Below are positions 1 through 8,927 of a stretch of DNA of 64,000 nt, in pieces (the first letter of the stretch is position 1; every line of letters starts with the position of its first letter). The notes under the pieces were generated by a model that was not told the origin of the DNA, searched no databases, and worked only from the letters and a program-made list of their open reading frames with translations. The DNA lies in the NCBI RefSeq assembly GCF_001580995.1, contig NZ_LHZU01000142.1:1-64000 (forward strand), in the 5' to 3' direction. Position numbers and translations under genes: made by a program. Source of the stretch: Acetobacter senegalensis. Lineage in GTDB: Bacteria > Pseudomonadota > Alphaproteobacteria > Acetobacterales > Acetobacteraceae.

Positions 1-2
1 GC

Positions 3-125
3 GCTGTGCTCAATTCGTATCGCTTGATCCCCATCGCCCGTTCCCCCATCAACACGGAGACCTATGAAGCAGCGATTAGCCTATTTGGAAATCCTGAATG
101 TCGATTGGCCCTAGAATTCCTCTAA
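3..125 (+). CDS. C-terminal end of an unidentified protein (cut by window start)
   Basis: A reading frame is open from the first bases of the window and stops with TAA at 123-125, giving about 40 residues ending in CRLALEFL. It has no start codon inside the window, so it would be the 3' end of a gene lying to the left. I do not recognise the family. The stretch is short enough to be open by chance, and nothing in its composition settles the matter. Confidence 0.3.
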   Translation, partial: AVLNSYRLIPIARSPINTETYEAAISLFGNPECRLALEFL

Positions 126-420
126 AATCACCTTCATAATCAAGATGCGTTTATAAGAGTGTTGCTTCCACCAACAAGATAAATACTTTCCCACATATGA
201 TGACGCCGTTGTGTTGGTGATAGGACGCGCGTCAACTTTCGAAGTGAGATGCCACACCATGAAAGCGCTTCCCTTAATGTCCATTCAAAAGAAATGTCGT
301 GATAATCTGCTTTCTGAAGGGAAGAAAATAGAATAGGCACTGAACAATCAAACTCTCTCTGACATTGCTGTTATGAGCACCCTCAGGCGGAGGAGTATAC
401 TTTCTTCTGCCATTCGAGCT
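126..420. other. Intergenic, no supported gene
   Basis: About 295 bases between a possible partial gene and the stop of the FtsX permease. A 66-codon frame on the minus strand lacks any recognisable motif or ribosome binding site and is not called. I see no convincing terminator. Confidence 0.5.
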
Positions 421-2850
421 TTAGATAGTCTGCCTCAAGGCTATTGCCGGCGAACGGATAGCTGCTCGTAAAGTCTGCCCCAGGACAGTCACAACCGCAA
501 TAGCAAGGGCTCCCAACGTCACAATGATAAACGGCAGTGGTGTCAGAGCGATCCGTTCATCAAAGCCTGCCAGCCATACCTGCATCAATAGATAGGCCGC
601 TGGCCACGCCACGAAGCTGGCGATCATGACCGGACGTAGAAACTGCATCACCAACAGCCAAAGAACGTCCCGCGTCTGTGCTCCCAGGACCTTTCGAATA
701 CCAATTTCCTGCATTCTGCGTGAAACATTGAAGGCAGAAAGTCCATACAGGCCAAGGCAGGCTATTCCGACAGCAACCGCAGACCCGATACCGAAAAGCA
801 CGCTATGGCTGGCATCTGAACGATAATCCTCTGCAAAAATGTCGGATGCGCTTTCAGCCGAGAAAGCGACGTCCGGCGCGATTTCTGCCCATGCTTTTGC
901 CAGACGGTCCATCTCAACATGTTCTGACGCACCGCTATATCGCACAAGCGCCCCCACATAGGAGACAGGTCCAGATGTTCCAAAATATAGAAGAGGTGCC
1001 ATGCGGCTTTTCGCGCCCCGAAAACGGATATCATCAATAACCCCAATGACCCGATATGTTTGGGGGAGTCCCACCTCCCGAAGCTCCTGACCAATGGCGT
1101 CTTGGGGCGAAGAAAATCCGAACTGCTCTGCCGCCAGACGCGACAGAATAATACTGGCCCCATTCTCTGCTCCACGATCGTTTAAAACATAGTCTTGTCC
1201 ATGCTGCGTATCAAAGAAACGTCCAGCGATAAGCCGCGCGCCAATGGCATCAAAATAACCCGGCGTTGCCTTCCCCCAATGCATGGCATGCTTTTGCGTT
1301 TGCCCCACGCGGGTCCAGTCATCGTTATTCAGAAGGTGATGAGGGAAAATATCGGAACGTGTGGCAATCTTCACTCCCGGGACACTGGCCAAACGGGCTA
1401 CAATTTCTTTCTGCCGCGTTGCAAGGGAGGCATCGTTAAGAGCACTGATGACAATGAGTCCGTTCTGTTTCATCCCGCGATTGAGAGTGCGTACATACGC
1501 CGCCTGATTGCTCATGACCAAAGTGCAGAGGGCCAAAGTCATAGCAAAACTGAACTGTAGGACAACAAGTACAGAACGCAGCGTAGATTCCACCCGGCCA
1601 CCAGCAGGTGTCTTGCTTGCCGCAAGAACAGCAGCAGGCTGAAAAGACGAAATTACCAGAGCTGGATAAATTCCGGCAAGGCTTCCCGTTAGCAGGATAA
1701 CGACAATGCTGGTGCAAAGCACGAAGCCCCAATCCAGCGAAAGCCTCCATCCGCCCCATGTATTGACCCAGTGCAGAGAGAGTTCCGTCAGGGCAACGCC
1801 AAATGCGGCGGCAAATGCAACCAGTATGAAAGCTTCTGCCATAAACTGGATGATCAGATTATACCGCGTTGCCCCGAGTACCTTTCGTACCGCGACTTCA
1901 CGCGCGCGTAATGCGGAGCGTGCCGTTGCCAAGTTAACGTAGTTGATGACTGCCGTGGCTAATGCGGCCAAGCCAATAAATCCCAGAATGCTGACAAGAG
2001 CCAGACTGTTACCCCCTTCCCCAATCGCAGCATTATGAAAATGAACAGCAGGCAACGGGATCAGTTTCATGCCTCCATTGCCGAATACCTCCCGAATCAT
2101 CTCTTTACTCCAGTTTCCTGGATGAAGAACTGGATAACGGGCAAGCTCTTGATTGATACGTGGAACCGCCTGCGGATTGTCAATCCGAGCCCATATTGTT
2201 CCCCAGTTTGATCCCCAATTTGTGAACGCTGGCTTGGAGAACCAGTTACTGGGAATCACTTCCACAATATCAAACTGCATTGTCTGGTTCGGGGGTGCTG
2301 GTGCCAGCACACCAGTTACCATGGCTTCACTCTGGCTATTGTCGACCCGGAGTTTTTTGCCAAGTGCCTCCTCGGTACCGAAATATTTGCGCGCTATCTC
2401 AGCCGAAATCACGATTTTTCCGGGACCATCCAAAGCCGTAGTCTTGTCTCCGGCAAGAAGAGGTAGGTCAAAAACCGAGAAGAACTCCCGGTCTGTCATC
2501 GTCACCTGTTCCTGTGCCAGCTTGCTTCCAACGCGCACCACGAGAGGTATCTGCATCACTCTTATGGCAGCATCAATCTCTGGAAAGTCCTGTTTGATGA
2601 AGGGAAACGGCACGAAACTGACTGCTTTATTTTCCGTGGGCTTATGGCCAGACGGATGAAAAAACTCGTCGATCTGGAAAATCTGACTGGCATGCGGAAC
2701 GGTGGCATCGTAACTATTCTCATAACGAACGATCAGCGCCATCGTGAGAAATACCGAGATCCCGAGCGCCAAGCCCAAAACATTGAGAAATGTATAGCGT
2801 TTGTGCCGCGAAAGAGTACGAAGTGTGGACGTAAAAATATTTACCAACAT
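421..2850 (-). CDS. FtsX/MacB-type ABC transporter permease (second permease of the efflux operon)
   Basis: An inner-membrane permease of about 809 residues with the duplicated MacB_PCD-FtsX layout. An N-terminal membrane anchor (ALGISVFLTMALIVRY) is followed by a large periplasmic domain and a cluster of membrane helices around residues 290-430. A second periplasmic domain and three C-terminal helices follow. The motif AREVAVRKVLGATR and its C-terminal echo MQEIGIRKVLGAQ are typical of FtsX permeases. The frame extends upstream to 2919, but that would overlap tolC. The ATG at 2850 lies 17 bases after the tolC stop and follows a GAGAGA stretch, so I use it. It is the last gene of the operon and is related to the permease at 4268-6736. 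With the ATPase at 6749 it should form part of a MacB-like or lipoprotein-type exporter. The substrate is unknown. Confidence 0.9.
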   Translation of the reverse strand: MLVNIFTSTLRTLSRHKRYTFLNVLGLALGISVFLTMALIVRYENSYDATVPHASQIFQIDEFFHPSGHKPTENKAVSFVPFPFIKQDFPEIDAAIRVMQIPLVVRVGSKLAQEQVTMTDREFFSVFDLPLLAGDKTTALDGPGKIVISAEIARKYFGTEEALGKKLRVDNSQSEAMVTGVLAPAPPNQTMQFDIVEVIPSNWFSKPAFTNWGSNWGTIWARIDNPQAVPRINQELARYPVLHPGNWSKEMIREVFGNGGMKLIPLPAVHFHNAAIGEGGNSLALVSILGFIGLAALATAVINYVNLATARSALRAREVAVRKVLGATRYNLIIQFMAEAFILVAFAAAFGVALTELSLHWVNTWGGWRLSLDWGFVLCTSIVVILLTGSLAGIYPALVISSFQPAAVLAASKTPAGGRVESTLRSVLVVLQFSFAMTLALCTLVMSNQAAYVRTLNRGMKQNGLIVISALNDASLATRQKEIVARLASVPGVKIATRSDIFPHHLLNNDDWTRVGQTQKHAMHWGKATPGYFDAIGARLIAGRFFDTQHGQDYVLNDRGAENGASIILSRLAAEQFGFSSPQDAIGQELREVGLPQTYRVIGVIDDIRFRGAKSRMAPLLYFGTSGPVSYVGALVRYSGASEHVEMDRLAKAWAEIAPDVAFSAESASDIFAEDYRSDASHSVLFGIGSAVAVGIACLGLYGLSAFNVSRRMQEIGIRKVLGAQTRDVLWLLVMQFLRPVMIASFVAWPAAYLLMQVWLAGFDERIALTPLPFIIVTLGALAIAVVTVLGQTLRAAIRSPAIALRQTI

Positions 2851-2867
2851 AACTCGATCTCTCGTCT

Positions 2868-4271
2868 TTACCAGCCTGTACGGTCGAGTGCTGAAACAGG
2901 GGCTTGAAGTGGATCCCAACCACGGGTTCGAGCGTGCTGAAATTTTGCCTCAGCATCGTAATGACGCATGGTTGGGAGAAGATCCGCTGCCTGAAGATGA
3001 CCTATGGCCGAGAGAAGATTGGCTTCTGCTACGATTGTGTCGTGGCGGCTGGAGGCCAGTTCCACTTGGGCAGAACGAAGATTTTCATCGGCATAGAGCA
3101 CATCTGTCGTGCTGCGCAATCCATAGCCATATTCGAGTTGATAGCCCTTTAAAGTCATCTCGCCTGATTGTACTTCGGCCATCCCGGATTTAATTGCCTG
3201 AAGGCCGTTTTCGACAGCTTTCCAGTTCGTAACCACGTTTTGAAGAGCATTACGCCGCGCAGCTTCGACATTCTGTCGCGCCTGCTCATCCTTATCGCGA
3301 GCCTGCCTGATCTGGGAGTTGTATAAATCCCCATTGTACAGAGGTTGGACGAGGGAAACCGTACCCGCAAGTTGCTCGCCATAGTCTCGCCCGCGAAACG
3401 GGGATGCCGGTCCAATAGTGCCAAAAGTGCCCTGAACCTCGATTTGCGGCCCCCATTGGGAACGTGCAGTATCAATATCTGCGCGGGTCGCGGCTCGGGT
3501 TTCTTTCATCTGGGCCAGTTGCGGATTGAATGTGATCGCCATTTTCAAGGATTGATCGATATTCGTAGGCAGGCCGGGCAGCCCATCGGGCATTGTCAGT
3601 TTCTTCGGGGGCACACCAATAACGGCTTCAAAAAGAGCTTCAGATGCTGCCAGTGTGGCACGCGCCTGTGTCAGCGCGACTTCCGCCGAACGACGACGTG
3701 TTTCGGCTTGCTCCACGTCTGTTTTTGTCACTTGTTCACTGGGTGCGCCGCCAAGATTGTACCGTGATGTGGTAAGTTGGACCTGCCGTTGGAGCATATT
3801 CAGATCCGCCTGCCGGACATCCCGCACGTAACGGTCACGAAGAACATCCATGTAAGCACTGATTGCACGGGTAAAGACCTGTGCTTCCGTCAGCCGGAGA
3901 GCATGCCCTTCGGCCCGGGAACGTGCGTCAGCCGCTCGAACCTGATTAGCCACATGCCCGAACGAATAGAGCGTCTGCCTTGCCGAAAGATAACCCTCGG
4001 CAGCGTTAGATGTCACGGAACCAAGGCCATAGGCGGAACTATACGGCCCTTGTTGATAGCTGGCGTCCATGTTGATTGAGACAGTGGGGCGCCAGCCTGA
4101 CCGCGCTTGAGCAGAGTTTTCCGTCACGGCACGCTGGTTGGCCTGCTCTCCCATAAGGGTTGGATTGCTCCGGTAAGCCAGTGCCAGAGCCTCCTGAAGG
4201 CTTTGGGCCTGAGCTGCCGAGACAGGGGCTGATAACAGGACAGATAAAGCGATCAACGGTCGCATGATCAT
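2868..4271 (-). CDS. TolC-family outer membrane efflux protein
   Basis: An outer-membrane channel subunit of 467 residues, close to the usual TolC length. The N-terminus is a clear Sec signal peptide (cleavage after about AQAQS). The two repeated halves are rich in Q, A, R and N, and contain the family pattern of long coiled-coil helices (ALALAYRSNPTL near residue 30; RQARDKDEQARQNVEAARRN near 290). It lies between the two permease genes and overlaps the upstream permease by four bases (ATGA), so it is co-translated with it. It should link the HlyD adaptor to the outer membrane and so complete a tripartite exporter. Confidence 0.93.
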   Translation of the reverse strand: MIMRPLIALSVLLSAPVSAAQAQSLQEALALAYRSNPTLMGEQANQRAVTENSAQARSGWRPTVSINMDASYQQGPYSSAYGLGSVTSNAAEGYLSARQTLYSFGHVANQVRAADARSRAEGHALRLTEAQVFTRAISAYMDVLRDRYVRDVRQADLNMLQRQVQLTTSRYNLGGAPSEQVTKTDVEQAETRRRSAEVALTQARATLAASEALFEAVIGVPPKKLTMPDGLPGLPTNIDQSLKMAITFNPQLAQMKETRAATRADIDTARSQWGPQIEVQGTFGTIGPASPFRGRDYGEQLAGTVSLVQPLYNGDLYNSQIRQARDKDEQARQNVEAARRNALQNVVTNWKAVENGLQAIKSGMAEVQSGEMTLKGYQLEYGYGLRSTTDVLYADENLRSAQVELASSRHDTIVAEANLLSAIGHLQAADLLPTMRHYDAEAKFQHARTRGWDPLQAPVSALDRTGW

Positions 4272-6736
4272 CCCTCCGCCCTCAACGCACGCGCCGGCTC
4301 TACTCGGGCAAGGCGCAGGGTCTGCCCGAGAACAGTCAGTACGGCGATGATGACTGCCCCGCTTATGCCGATCAGGAAATATGCTGGGTTAAGAGCAATC
4401 CGTTCATCAAATTCGCTCAGCCATTGCCGCATGAGAACCCACGCCACAGGGCAGGCAATCAGGCACGCCAACAGCACCGGCCTAAGAAAATCGTGCACAA
4501 GCAGCCGGATAATTTGGGGGGCTGTGGCTCCTAATGTTTTGCGAATACCAATTTCGTGAAAGCGACGCGCTGCGGCAAAGGCTGCCAGGCCGTAAAGGCC
4601 AAGACAGGCGATAAAAAGGGCCGCTACAGCTCCCATCGTAAAAAGGTGCCCTCGCCTTTCATCTCCGGCGTAGTAAGGTTCCATCAATTCATCGGCGGGC
4701 ACAAAGTTGCTGGCAATGTCGGGCCGGAGCGTCCGCCAGGCCCGATTGAGCCGTTCGGCCATGACAGAGCGCGGCACACCTTTGAACTGCACGGCAGGAA
4801 CAGGGTTATCAAAACCACGGTGCGTCAGCGTTGAAAAAGTCAGTATTTCCGGTGGAACAGTCTCACGAGGCGAACCGAAACGAATATCACTGATCACGCC
4901 AATGATTTCGTACTGTGTCTTGTCCATATGCAAAACTTTGCCAATCGCCTCGGCTGGACTGCTAAATCCGTAAGCTCGCACGGCTTTTTCGTTCAAAATG
5001 ACATTTCGCGTGGTGTTTGCACTCTCTCCCGGTAATGGAGAATCATCCTGCCCATGCGCAGAATCAAACCATCGACCGGCAAGCACACGAGGACGATACG
5101 TTTCCCTGTAGCCAGGCGATATCCGGTCTTGCAGTAACTGGGCTTCCACAGCACCACCCGGACTATTATAGGCGAAGTTGGTCCGCGTCTGGCTATGAGG
5201 GTCTGGTTCCAACTCTCCGAACGCAATGGATGTCACGCCGGGCACAGCCCGCAGCGTATCGAACATTCGTCTTTGAAGTCCGATATCTTCAGTCTCCATT
5301 GGCTGACCGACCAACAAACCGGATTTGACATAACCTCGGTCAGCAGTGCGGAGAAAACGTGTTTGTTGGTCTATGACGAGTGTACAAATCACGATGCAGA
5401 CGGCGATTGAGAATTGTCCGGCAACCAGAGCATTTCGTAACATTACGGCCCTGCGCCCGCCCGATGGCATTCTTGTGGCAGCCAGAATTGTTGCTGGCTG
5501 ATAACCGGACAGAACTAACGCCGGGTACACGCCTGAAGCGACGCCACACCCAATAACAATAAGTGGGAGAGCCCATAAGATGAAACCGTAATCCACGTGG
5601 ATAGCTTCACCCGTCATACTGGCCATGATGGGAACCAGCACTTCGCAAACGGCCATACCGACAACGCCTGCTATCAGGGATATCAGAAGGGCCTCTCCCA
5701 TAAACTGGGTGAAAAGTGCCGAACGTGAAGCCCCGAGCGTTTTACGTAGTGCAACCTCCCGAGCGCGCATACCAGCGCGTGCCGTTGCCAGATTAACGGT
5801 ATTGGCACAGGCAAGGAGCAATGCCAGCAAACCAATCAGACCAATGCTGTCAACAACGTTCTGGTTGACACCATCATCTGCGTCCTGAACGGTTGCATCG
5901 TGAAAATGCAGATCACGAAGAGGGATTGCTGAAAGTGCATAGACCTTTTCAGGATGGGGTCCGAGCGAGATACGGTCATCTGCGCCACCACTGGCCCGGC
6001 GTTCGACAAAATTTGGCAGACCGTCACGAAGCGCGTTGATATCTTTCTTGTTTTTCAGCTTCAAAAAAACGTTGCTGCAACTACTTCCCCAGAAAAGAAA
6101 ACAGGATCTTTTCTCTTTCATCTGCTGTGGTATCGGAAGGATCATCTCCACACCATCAAGAAGCCCGGGTCCGGAGATTGCTGTCAGAACTCCCGTAACA
6201 ACATGGGTGCTTTTCTCGCCGCTCTGATTAATGGTAACTGTTTTGCCAATCGCGTCGATGGTTCCGAAGAGGCTTAGTGCTGCACTTTTTGAGAGAACCA
6301 GACTATCCGGCTCTGTCAGACTCTTTCCCGTGTTTTCGTGCAACAATGGGAGCGGGAAAATACGAAAGAATGCAGGGTCCGTCATCTTCCCGGTGAATGT
6401 GATAAAATGCCCTTCCCGCTCTACCCGCACCGTCGTGCCCATTAACGGAATTGCCTCTTCAATCTGTGGGAAGTCCTGTTTGAGAAATGGAATGGCGCGG
6501 AAAGTTGTATCAGCGCTCTCATATGGCGTTGTACCGGGCTCTGACCAACGTTCGTCTATCCGCACAATCCGGTCCGCATCGGAAAAATTGGTGTTGAAGC
6601 TGTATTCAAACCGGACAAGCTGGACGAGTGTCAGAAAGGCGCCAATTCCGAGTGCAAGCCCGAACACATTGAGACCGACATACAGCGGATGGCGGTACGC
6701 CTGCCGTAAAACGCTTTTTGTGACCGTGCTCAACAT
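4268..6736 (-). CDS. FtsX/MacB-type ABC transporter permease (first permease of the efflux operon)
   Basis: A permease of 822 residues with the same two-fold FtsX/MacB_PCD organisation as its neighbour. It has an N-terminal helix (NVFGLALGIGAFLTLVQLV), a periplasmic domain, helices around 285-430, a second periplasmic domain and C-terminal helices. AREVALRKTLGASR and FHEIGIRKTLGATAPQ are the duplicated FtsX signature. It starts 12 bases after the ATPase gene and its end overlaps tolC by four bases. Two non-identical full-length permeases suggest a heterodimer served by the single ATPase. This is inference; two alternative transporters sharing one ATPase are also possible. Confidence 0.92.
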   Translation of the reverse strand: MLSTVTKSVLRQAYRHPLYVGLNVFGLALGIGAFLTLVQLVRFEYSFNTNFSDADRIVRIDERWSEPGTTPYESADTTFRAIPFLKQDFPQIEEAIPLMGTTVRVEREGHFITFTGKMTDPAFFRIFPLPLLHENTGKSLTEPDSLVLSKSAALSLFGTIDAIGKTVTINQSGEKSTHVVTGVLTAISGPGLLDGVEMILPIPQQMKEKRSCFLFWGSSCSNVFLKLKNKKDINALRDGLPNFVERRASGGADDRISLGPHPEKVYALSAIPLRDLHFHDATVQDADDGVNQNVVDSIGLIGLLALLLACANTVNLATARAGMRAREVALRKTLGASRSALFTQFMGEALLISLIAGVVGMAVCEVLVPIMASMTGEAIHVDYGFILWALPLIVIGCGVASGVYPALVLSGYQPATILAATRMPSGGRRAVMLRNALVAGQFSIAVCIVICTLVIDQQTRFLRTADRGYVKSGLLVGQPMETEDIGLQRRMFDTLRAVPGVTSIAFGELEPDPHSQTRTNFAYNSPGGAVEAQLLQDRISPGYRETYRPRVLAGRWFDSAHGQDDSPLPGESANTTRNVILNEKAVRAYGFSSPAEAIGKVLHMDKTQYEIIGVISDIRFGSPRETVPPEILTFSTLTHRGFDNPVPAVQFKGVPRSVMAERLNRAWRTLRPDIASNFVPADELMEPYYAGDERRGHLFTMGAVAALFIACLGLYGLAAFAAARRFHEIGIRKTLGATAPQIIRLLVHDFLRPVLLACLIACPVAWVLMRQWLSEFDERIALNPAYFLIGISGAVIIAVLTVLGQTLRLARVEPARALRAEG

Positions 6737-6748
6737 GATTTTGCCCTT

Positions 6749-7432
6749 TCAGATGGCGTTCCGCACGGAAACAACAACCTGCCCATCAAGCATGTCGATC
6801 CGCCGCTTCGCGAGATCAGCGTGGCTGGGCGAGTGCGTGACCATGATAATGGTCGCGCCTTCGTCATTAAGGCCCTGAAGAATATCCATGACCTGTGCAC
6901 CGTTTTCTGTATCGAGGTTGCCGGTCGGTTCATCGGCCAGAATAAGGCGCGGTTCACCCACCACCGCGCGCGCGATGGCTGCACGCTGCTGTTGGCCGCC
7001 GGACAACTGTGATGGGTAATGCCGCGCCCGGTGCGCAATGCCGACACGATCCATAGCCTGTGCGACACGCGTGCGACGTTCTGCTTTTGGCATATTACGA
7101 TAGATTAAAGCGAGCTCGATATTTTCCTCAATCGTCAACTCGTCAATCAAATTGAAACTCTGGAAGACATACCCTAGATGCTCGCGCCGGAATTTAGCGA
7201 GGGAAGCCTCATTCAATGCTGTCAGTTCATACTCGCCAAAACGATAGGAGCCACCTGTTGGGCGATCAATTGTCCCGAGAATGTTCAGAAGTGTCGATTT
7301 TCCGCAGCCAGACGGCCCCATGATTGCGACGAATTCCCCCGCATCAATCCGCAGATCGATATCCTGCAAAGCTGTGGTTTCCACTTCATCGGACCGATAA
7401 AGACGCTGGATGTGCGAAAGTTCAATCAGCAT
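6749..7432 (-). CDS. ABC transporter ATP-binding protein (LolD/MacB-type)
   Basis: A cytoplasmic ATPase of 227 residues, the normal size for a stand-alone LolD/MacB-type nucleotide-binding subunit. It shows Walker [10 protein letters not shown] (39-47), Q-loop VFQSFNLI (89-96), signature LSGGQQQR (143-150), Walker B LILADEPT (163-170) and the switch histidine in VTHS. It sits between the HlyD adaptor (16 bases upstream) and the first FtsX permease (12 bases downstream), in one transcription unit. It energises the two FtsX permeases of the operon. It is not a fused MacB, because the permease domains are in separate genes. Confidence 0.95.
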   Translation of the reverse strand: MLIELSHIQRLYRSDEVETTALQDIDLRIDAGEFVAIMGPSGCGKSTLLNILGTIDRPTGGSYRFGEYELTALNEASLAKFRREHLGYVFQSFNLIDELTIEENIELALIYRNMPKAERRTRVAQAMDRVGIAHRARHYPSQLSGGQQQRAAIARAVVGEPRLILADEPTGNLDTENGAQVMDILQGLNDEGATIIMVTHSPSHADLAKRRIDMLDGQVVVSVRNAI

Positions 7433-7448
7433 ATCTGTGCTCCTGCAC

Positions 7449-8771
7449 TTATTTAATCGCGAGATGGTTGAAATTTTTGTAAGAATTGTAAGAAGAAACG
7501 ATCACCTGATCGCCTTCATGCAGACCGTCGGTTATCTCGACCTGATCAGGATTGCGTCGCCCTGAGGTAATGCTCACCCGATCCGCCGTACGGCCGTTCA
7601 AAGCAACCACAAAAGCTGAAGAGCCACCGCTCGCTTCCAGCCACGCACTATTAGGGAGCACGAGCGCACGATGTGTTTCGCCAAGTGTGATGCGCAGATC
7701 AACGCTCTCACCACGCCGCAAGCCTGTTGGCGGCGGCTTGTCAAAGGTTAGCTCCGCACGGAACTGACCGTTTGTCACCTGTGGGTGAACGCGCGAGACG
7801 GTCAGGGCAATTTTTGTGTCACCAAGATCAGCGTCAGCTCGTTCTCCCACGGCAACACGGCCGAGATAAAACTCATCAATATCCGCGTCGAGGCGATACA
7901 GTCCTTCGCTATCAATCTGACCGATTTTGTCACCTGCCTTGAGGGACTGCCCCGGCTGAAGTTCGAAGTTGGTCAACCGTCCCGACAACGGTGCGCGTAG
8001 TACGAGCGCATCAAGGCTCGCTTCCACAACGTCCAGATTGGAGCGCAAACGCTGCGCTTCTTCATCTATTTCCAGCCCCTGACGATCAGCAACCTTAACA
8101 TCCTGCACCAACGCTCCTTCAAGCCGCTTGAGACGCTGGGCATAATAATCAGCCTCGTCACGGTAAGATTGAACGTTGGCATCAGACTCAAACCCTTGTC
8201 CGCGCAACTGTTCTCTGATGGAAAGCTCACGCCGGGCCTTAAGGAGATTGTACCGGGCTTCGGCGAGTTGTGTTTCTTCCGTTGTGCGTGTCTGTTGCAA
8301 AGTAAGGCGCTGAGCACTCACAGCGCCAAGCTGGCTGGCTATCTGTGCCTTGCGGGAAGTGACATCCAGTTGGAGTTGTGGATTTGTGAGCCGCGCCAGC
8401 ACATTGCCCTTTTCCAGCAATGCGCCGTCTTTTGCGACAACTTCCAAGACCTCACCCCCCTGTATGGCATCAATAAAGGTAACATTCAGTGGAGCGACCG
8501 TTGCTCGGACGGGCAGATAATCCAGGAAGGGCGCAGAGTGAACGGTTGCGATGGAAAGCTGCGTCTGCGGAACGGAAAGCGTGCCTGACGCAGGGATCAG
8601 CCGCCATCCCCCCCAAACGAACAGCGCCATGGCAATAGGGGTGCCATATCGTAACGCACGCCGGAACAGGAGCTTTTGCCGCGAGGGACGCACAGCCCGA
8701 TCCATCCCAGCCCCCGGGATAGCGCGTGGTGTTTCGGCAGTTACTGGATTGTCAGGGATCGATTGATCCAT
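7449..8771 (-). CDS. HlyD/MacA-family periplasmic adaptor of efflux system
   Basis: A membrane-fusion protein of 440 residues. One transmembrane helix (IAMALFVWGGWRLIPA, about 46-61) follows a basic cytoplasmic tail. Next come a lipoyl/barrel-sandwich half (GGEVLEVVAKDGALLEKGN near 110), a long coiled-coil hairpin (about 140-255), the second lipoyl half (LRAPLSGRL) and beta-barrel domains. It bridges the ABC permeases and TolC. It is the first gene of the operon. The ATG at 8771 is preceded by GAGGAG at a good distance, but this ribosome binding site lies in the loop of a 10-bp inverted repeat (8771-8801). The operon diverges from the two-component genes at 8928, which probably control it. 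Confidence 0.93.
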   Translation of the reverse strand: MDQSIPDNPVTAETPRAIPGAGMDRAVRPSRQKLLFRRALRYGTPIAMALFVWGGWRLIPASGTLSVPQTQLSIATVHSAPFLDYLPVRATVAPLNVTFIDAIQGGEVLEVVAKDGALLEKGNVLARLTNPQLQLDVTSRKAQIASQLGAVSAQRLTLQQTRTTEETQLAEARYNLLKARRELSIREQLRGQGFESDANVQSYRDEADYYAQRLKRLEGALVQDVKVADRQGLEIDEEAQRLRSNLDVVEASLDALVLRAPLSGRLTNFELQPGQSLKAGDKIGQIDSEGLYRLDADIDEFYLGRVAVGERADADLGDTKIALTVSRVHPQVTNGQFRAELTFDKPPPTGLRRGESVDLRITLGETHRALVLPNSAWLEASGGSSAFVVALNGRTADRVSITSGRRNPDQVEITDGLHEGDQVIVSSYNSYKNFNHLAIK

Positions 8772-8801
8772 ACACTGTTTCTCCTCTTGAAAAACAGTGT
8801 A
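8771..8801 (-). promoter_or_regulatory. Inverted repeat enclosing the ribosome binding site of the efflux operon
   Basis: TACACTGTTT (8771-8780) is perfectly complementary to AAACAGTGTA (8792-8801). In the mRNA of the HlyD gene this gives a 10-bp stem ending on the first base of the AUG. The 11-base loop carries the GAGGAG Shine-Dalgarno sequence. It could be an RNA hairpin that gates translation, or a DNA operator overlapping the leader. The perfect symmetry is seen directly; the role is inference. Confidence 0.6.
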
Positions 8802-8876
8802 TCATGAGGGATATGAACACTATCTAATTGTAAAATAAGAATAATTTTTCGTCATTACAACGCGCCCGTTCGAAAT

Positions 8877-8901
8877 CGGACACACTGTCCGGATACGGAC
8901 A
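8877..8901. promoter_or_regulatory. Triple half-site operator (CGGACA/TGTCCG) between efflux operon and two-component genes
   Basis: Three 6-base half sites alternate in orientation: CGGACA (8877-8882), TGTCCG (8886-8891) and CGGACA (8896-8901). They form two overlapping perfect inverted repeats, one with a 3-base spacer and one with a 4-base spacer. The block sits about 106 bases upstream of the HlyD start and 27 bases upstream of the response-regulator start. It is a good candidate binding site for the adjacent Fis-type response regulator, activating the efflux operon and possibly adjusting its own gene. Assignment to that regulator is inference. Confidence 0.65.
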
Positions 8902-8927
8902 CCCTTTAGCAGTCTGTCAAGAGGACA

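Noticed and set aside
2851-2919. Upstream extension of the second FtsX permease
   Set aside because: It would overlap the end of tolC by 52 bases; the ATG at 2850 gives the usual N-terminus and a clean junction.
8802-8927. Sigma-54 promoter for the efflux operon or regulator
   Set aside because: The regulator looks NtrC-like, but I find no GG-N10-GC pair at a sensible position, and the regulator lacks GAFTGA.
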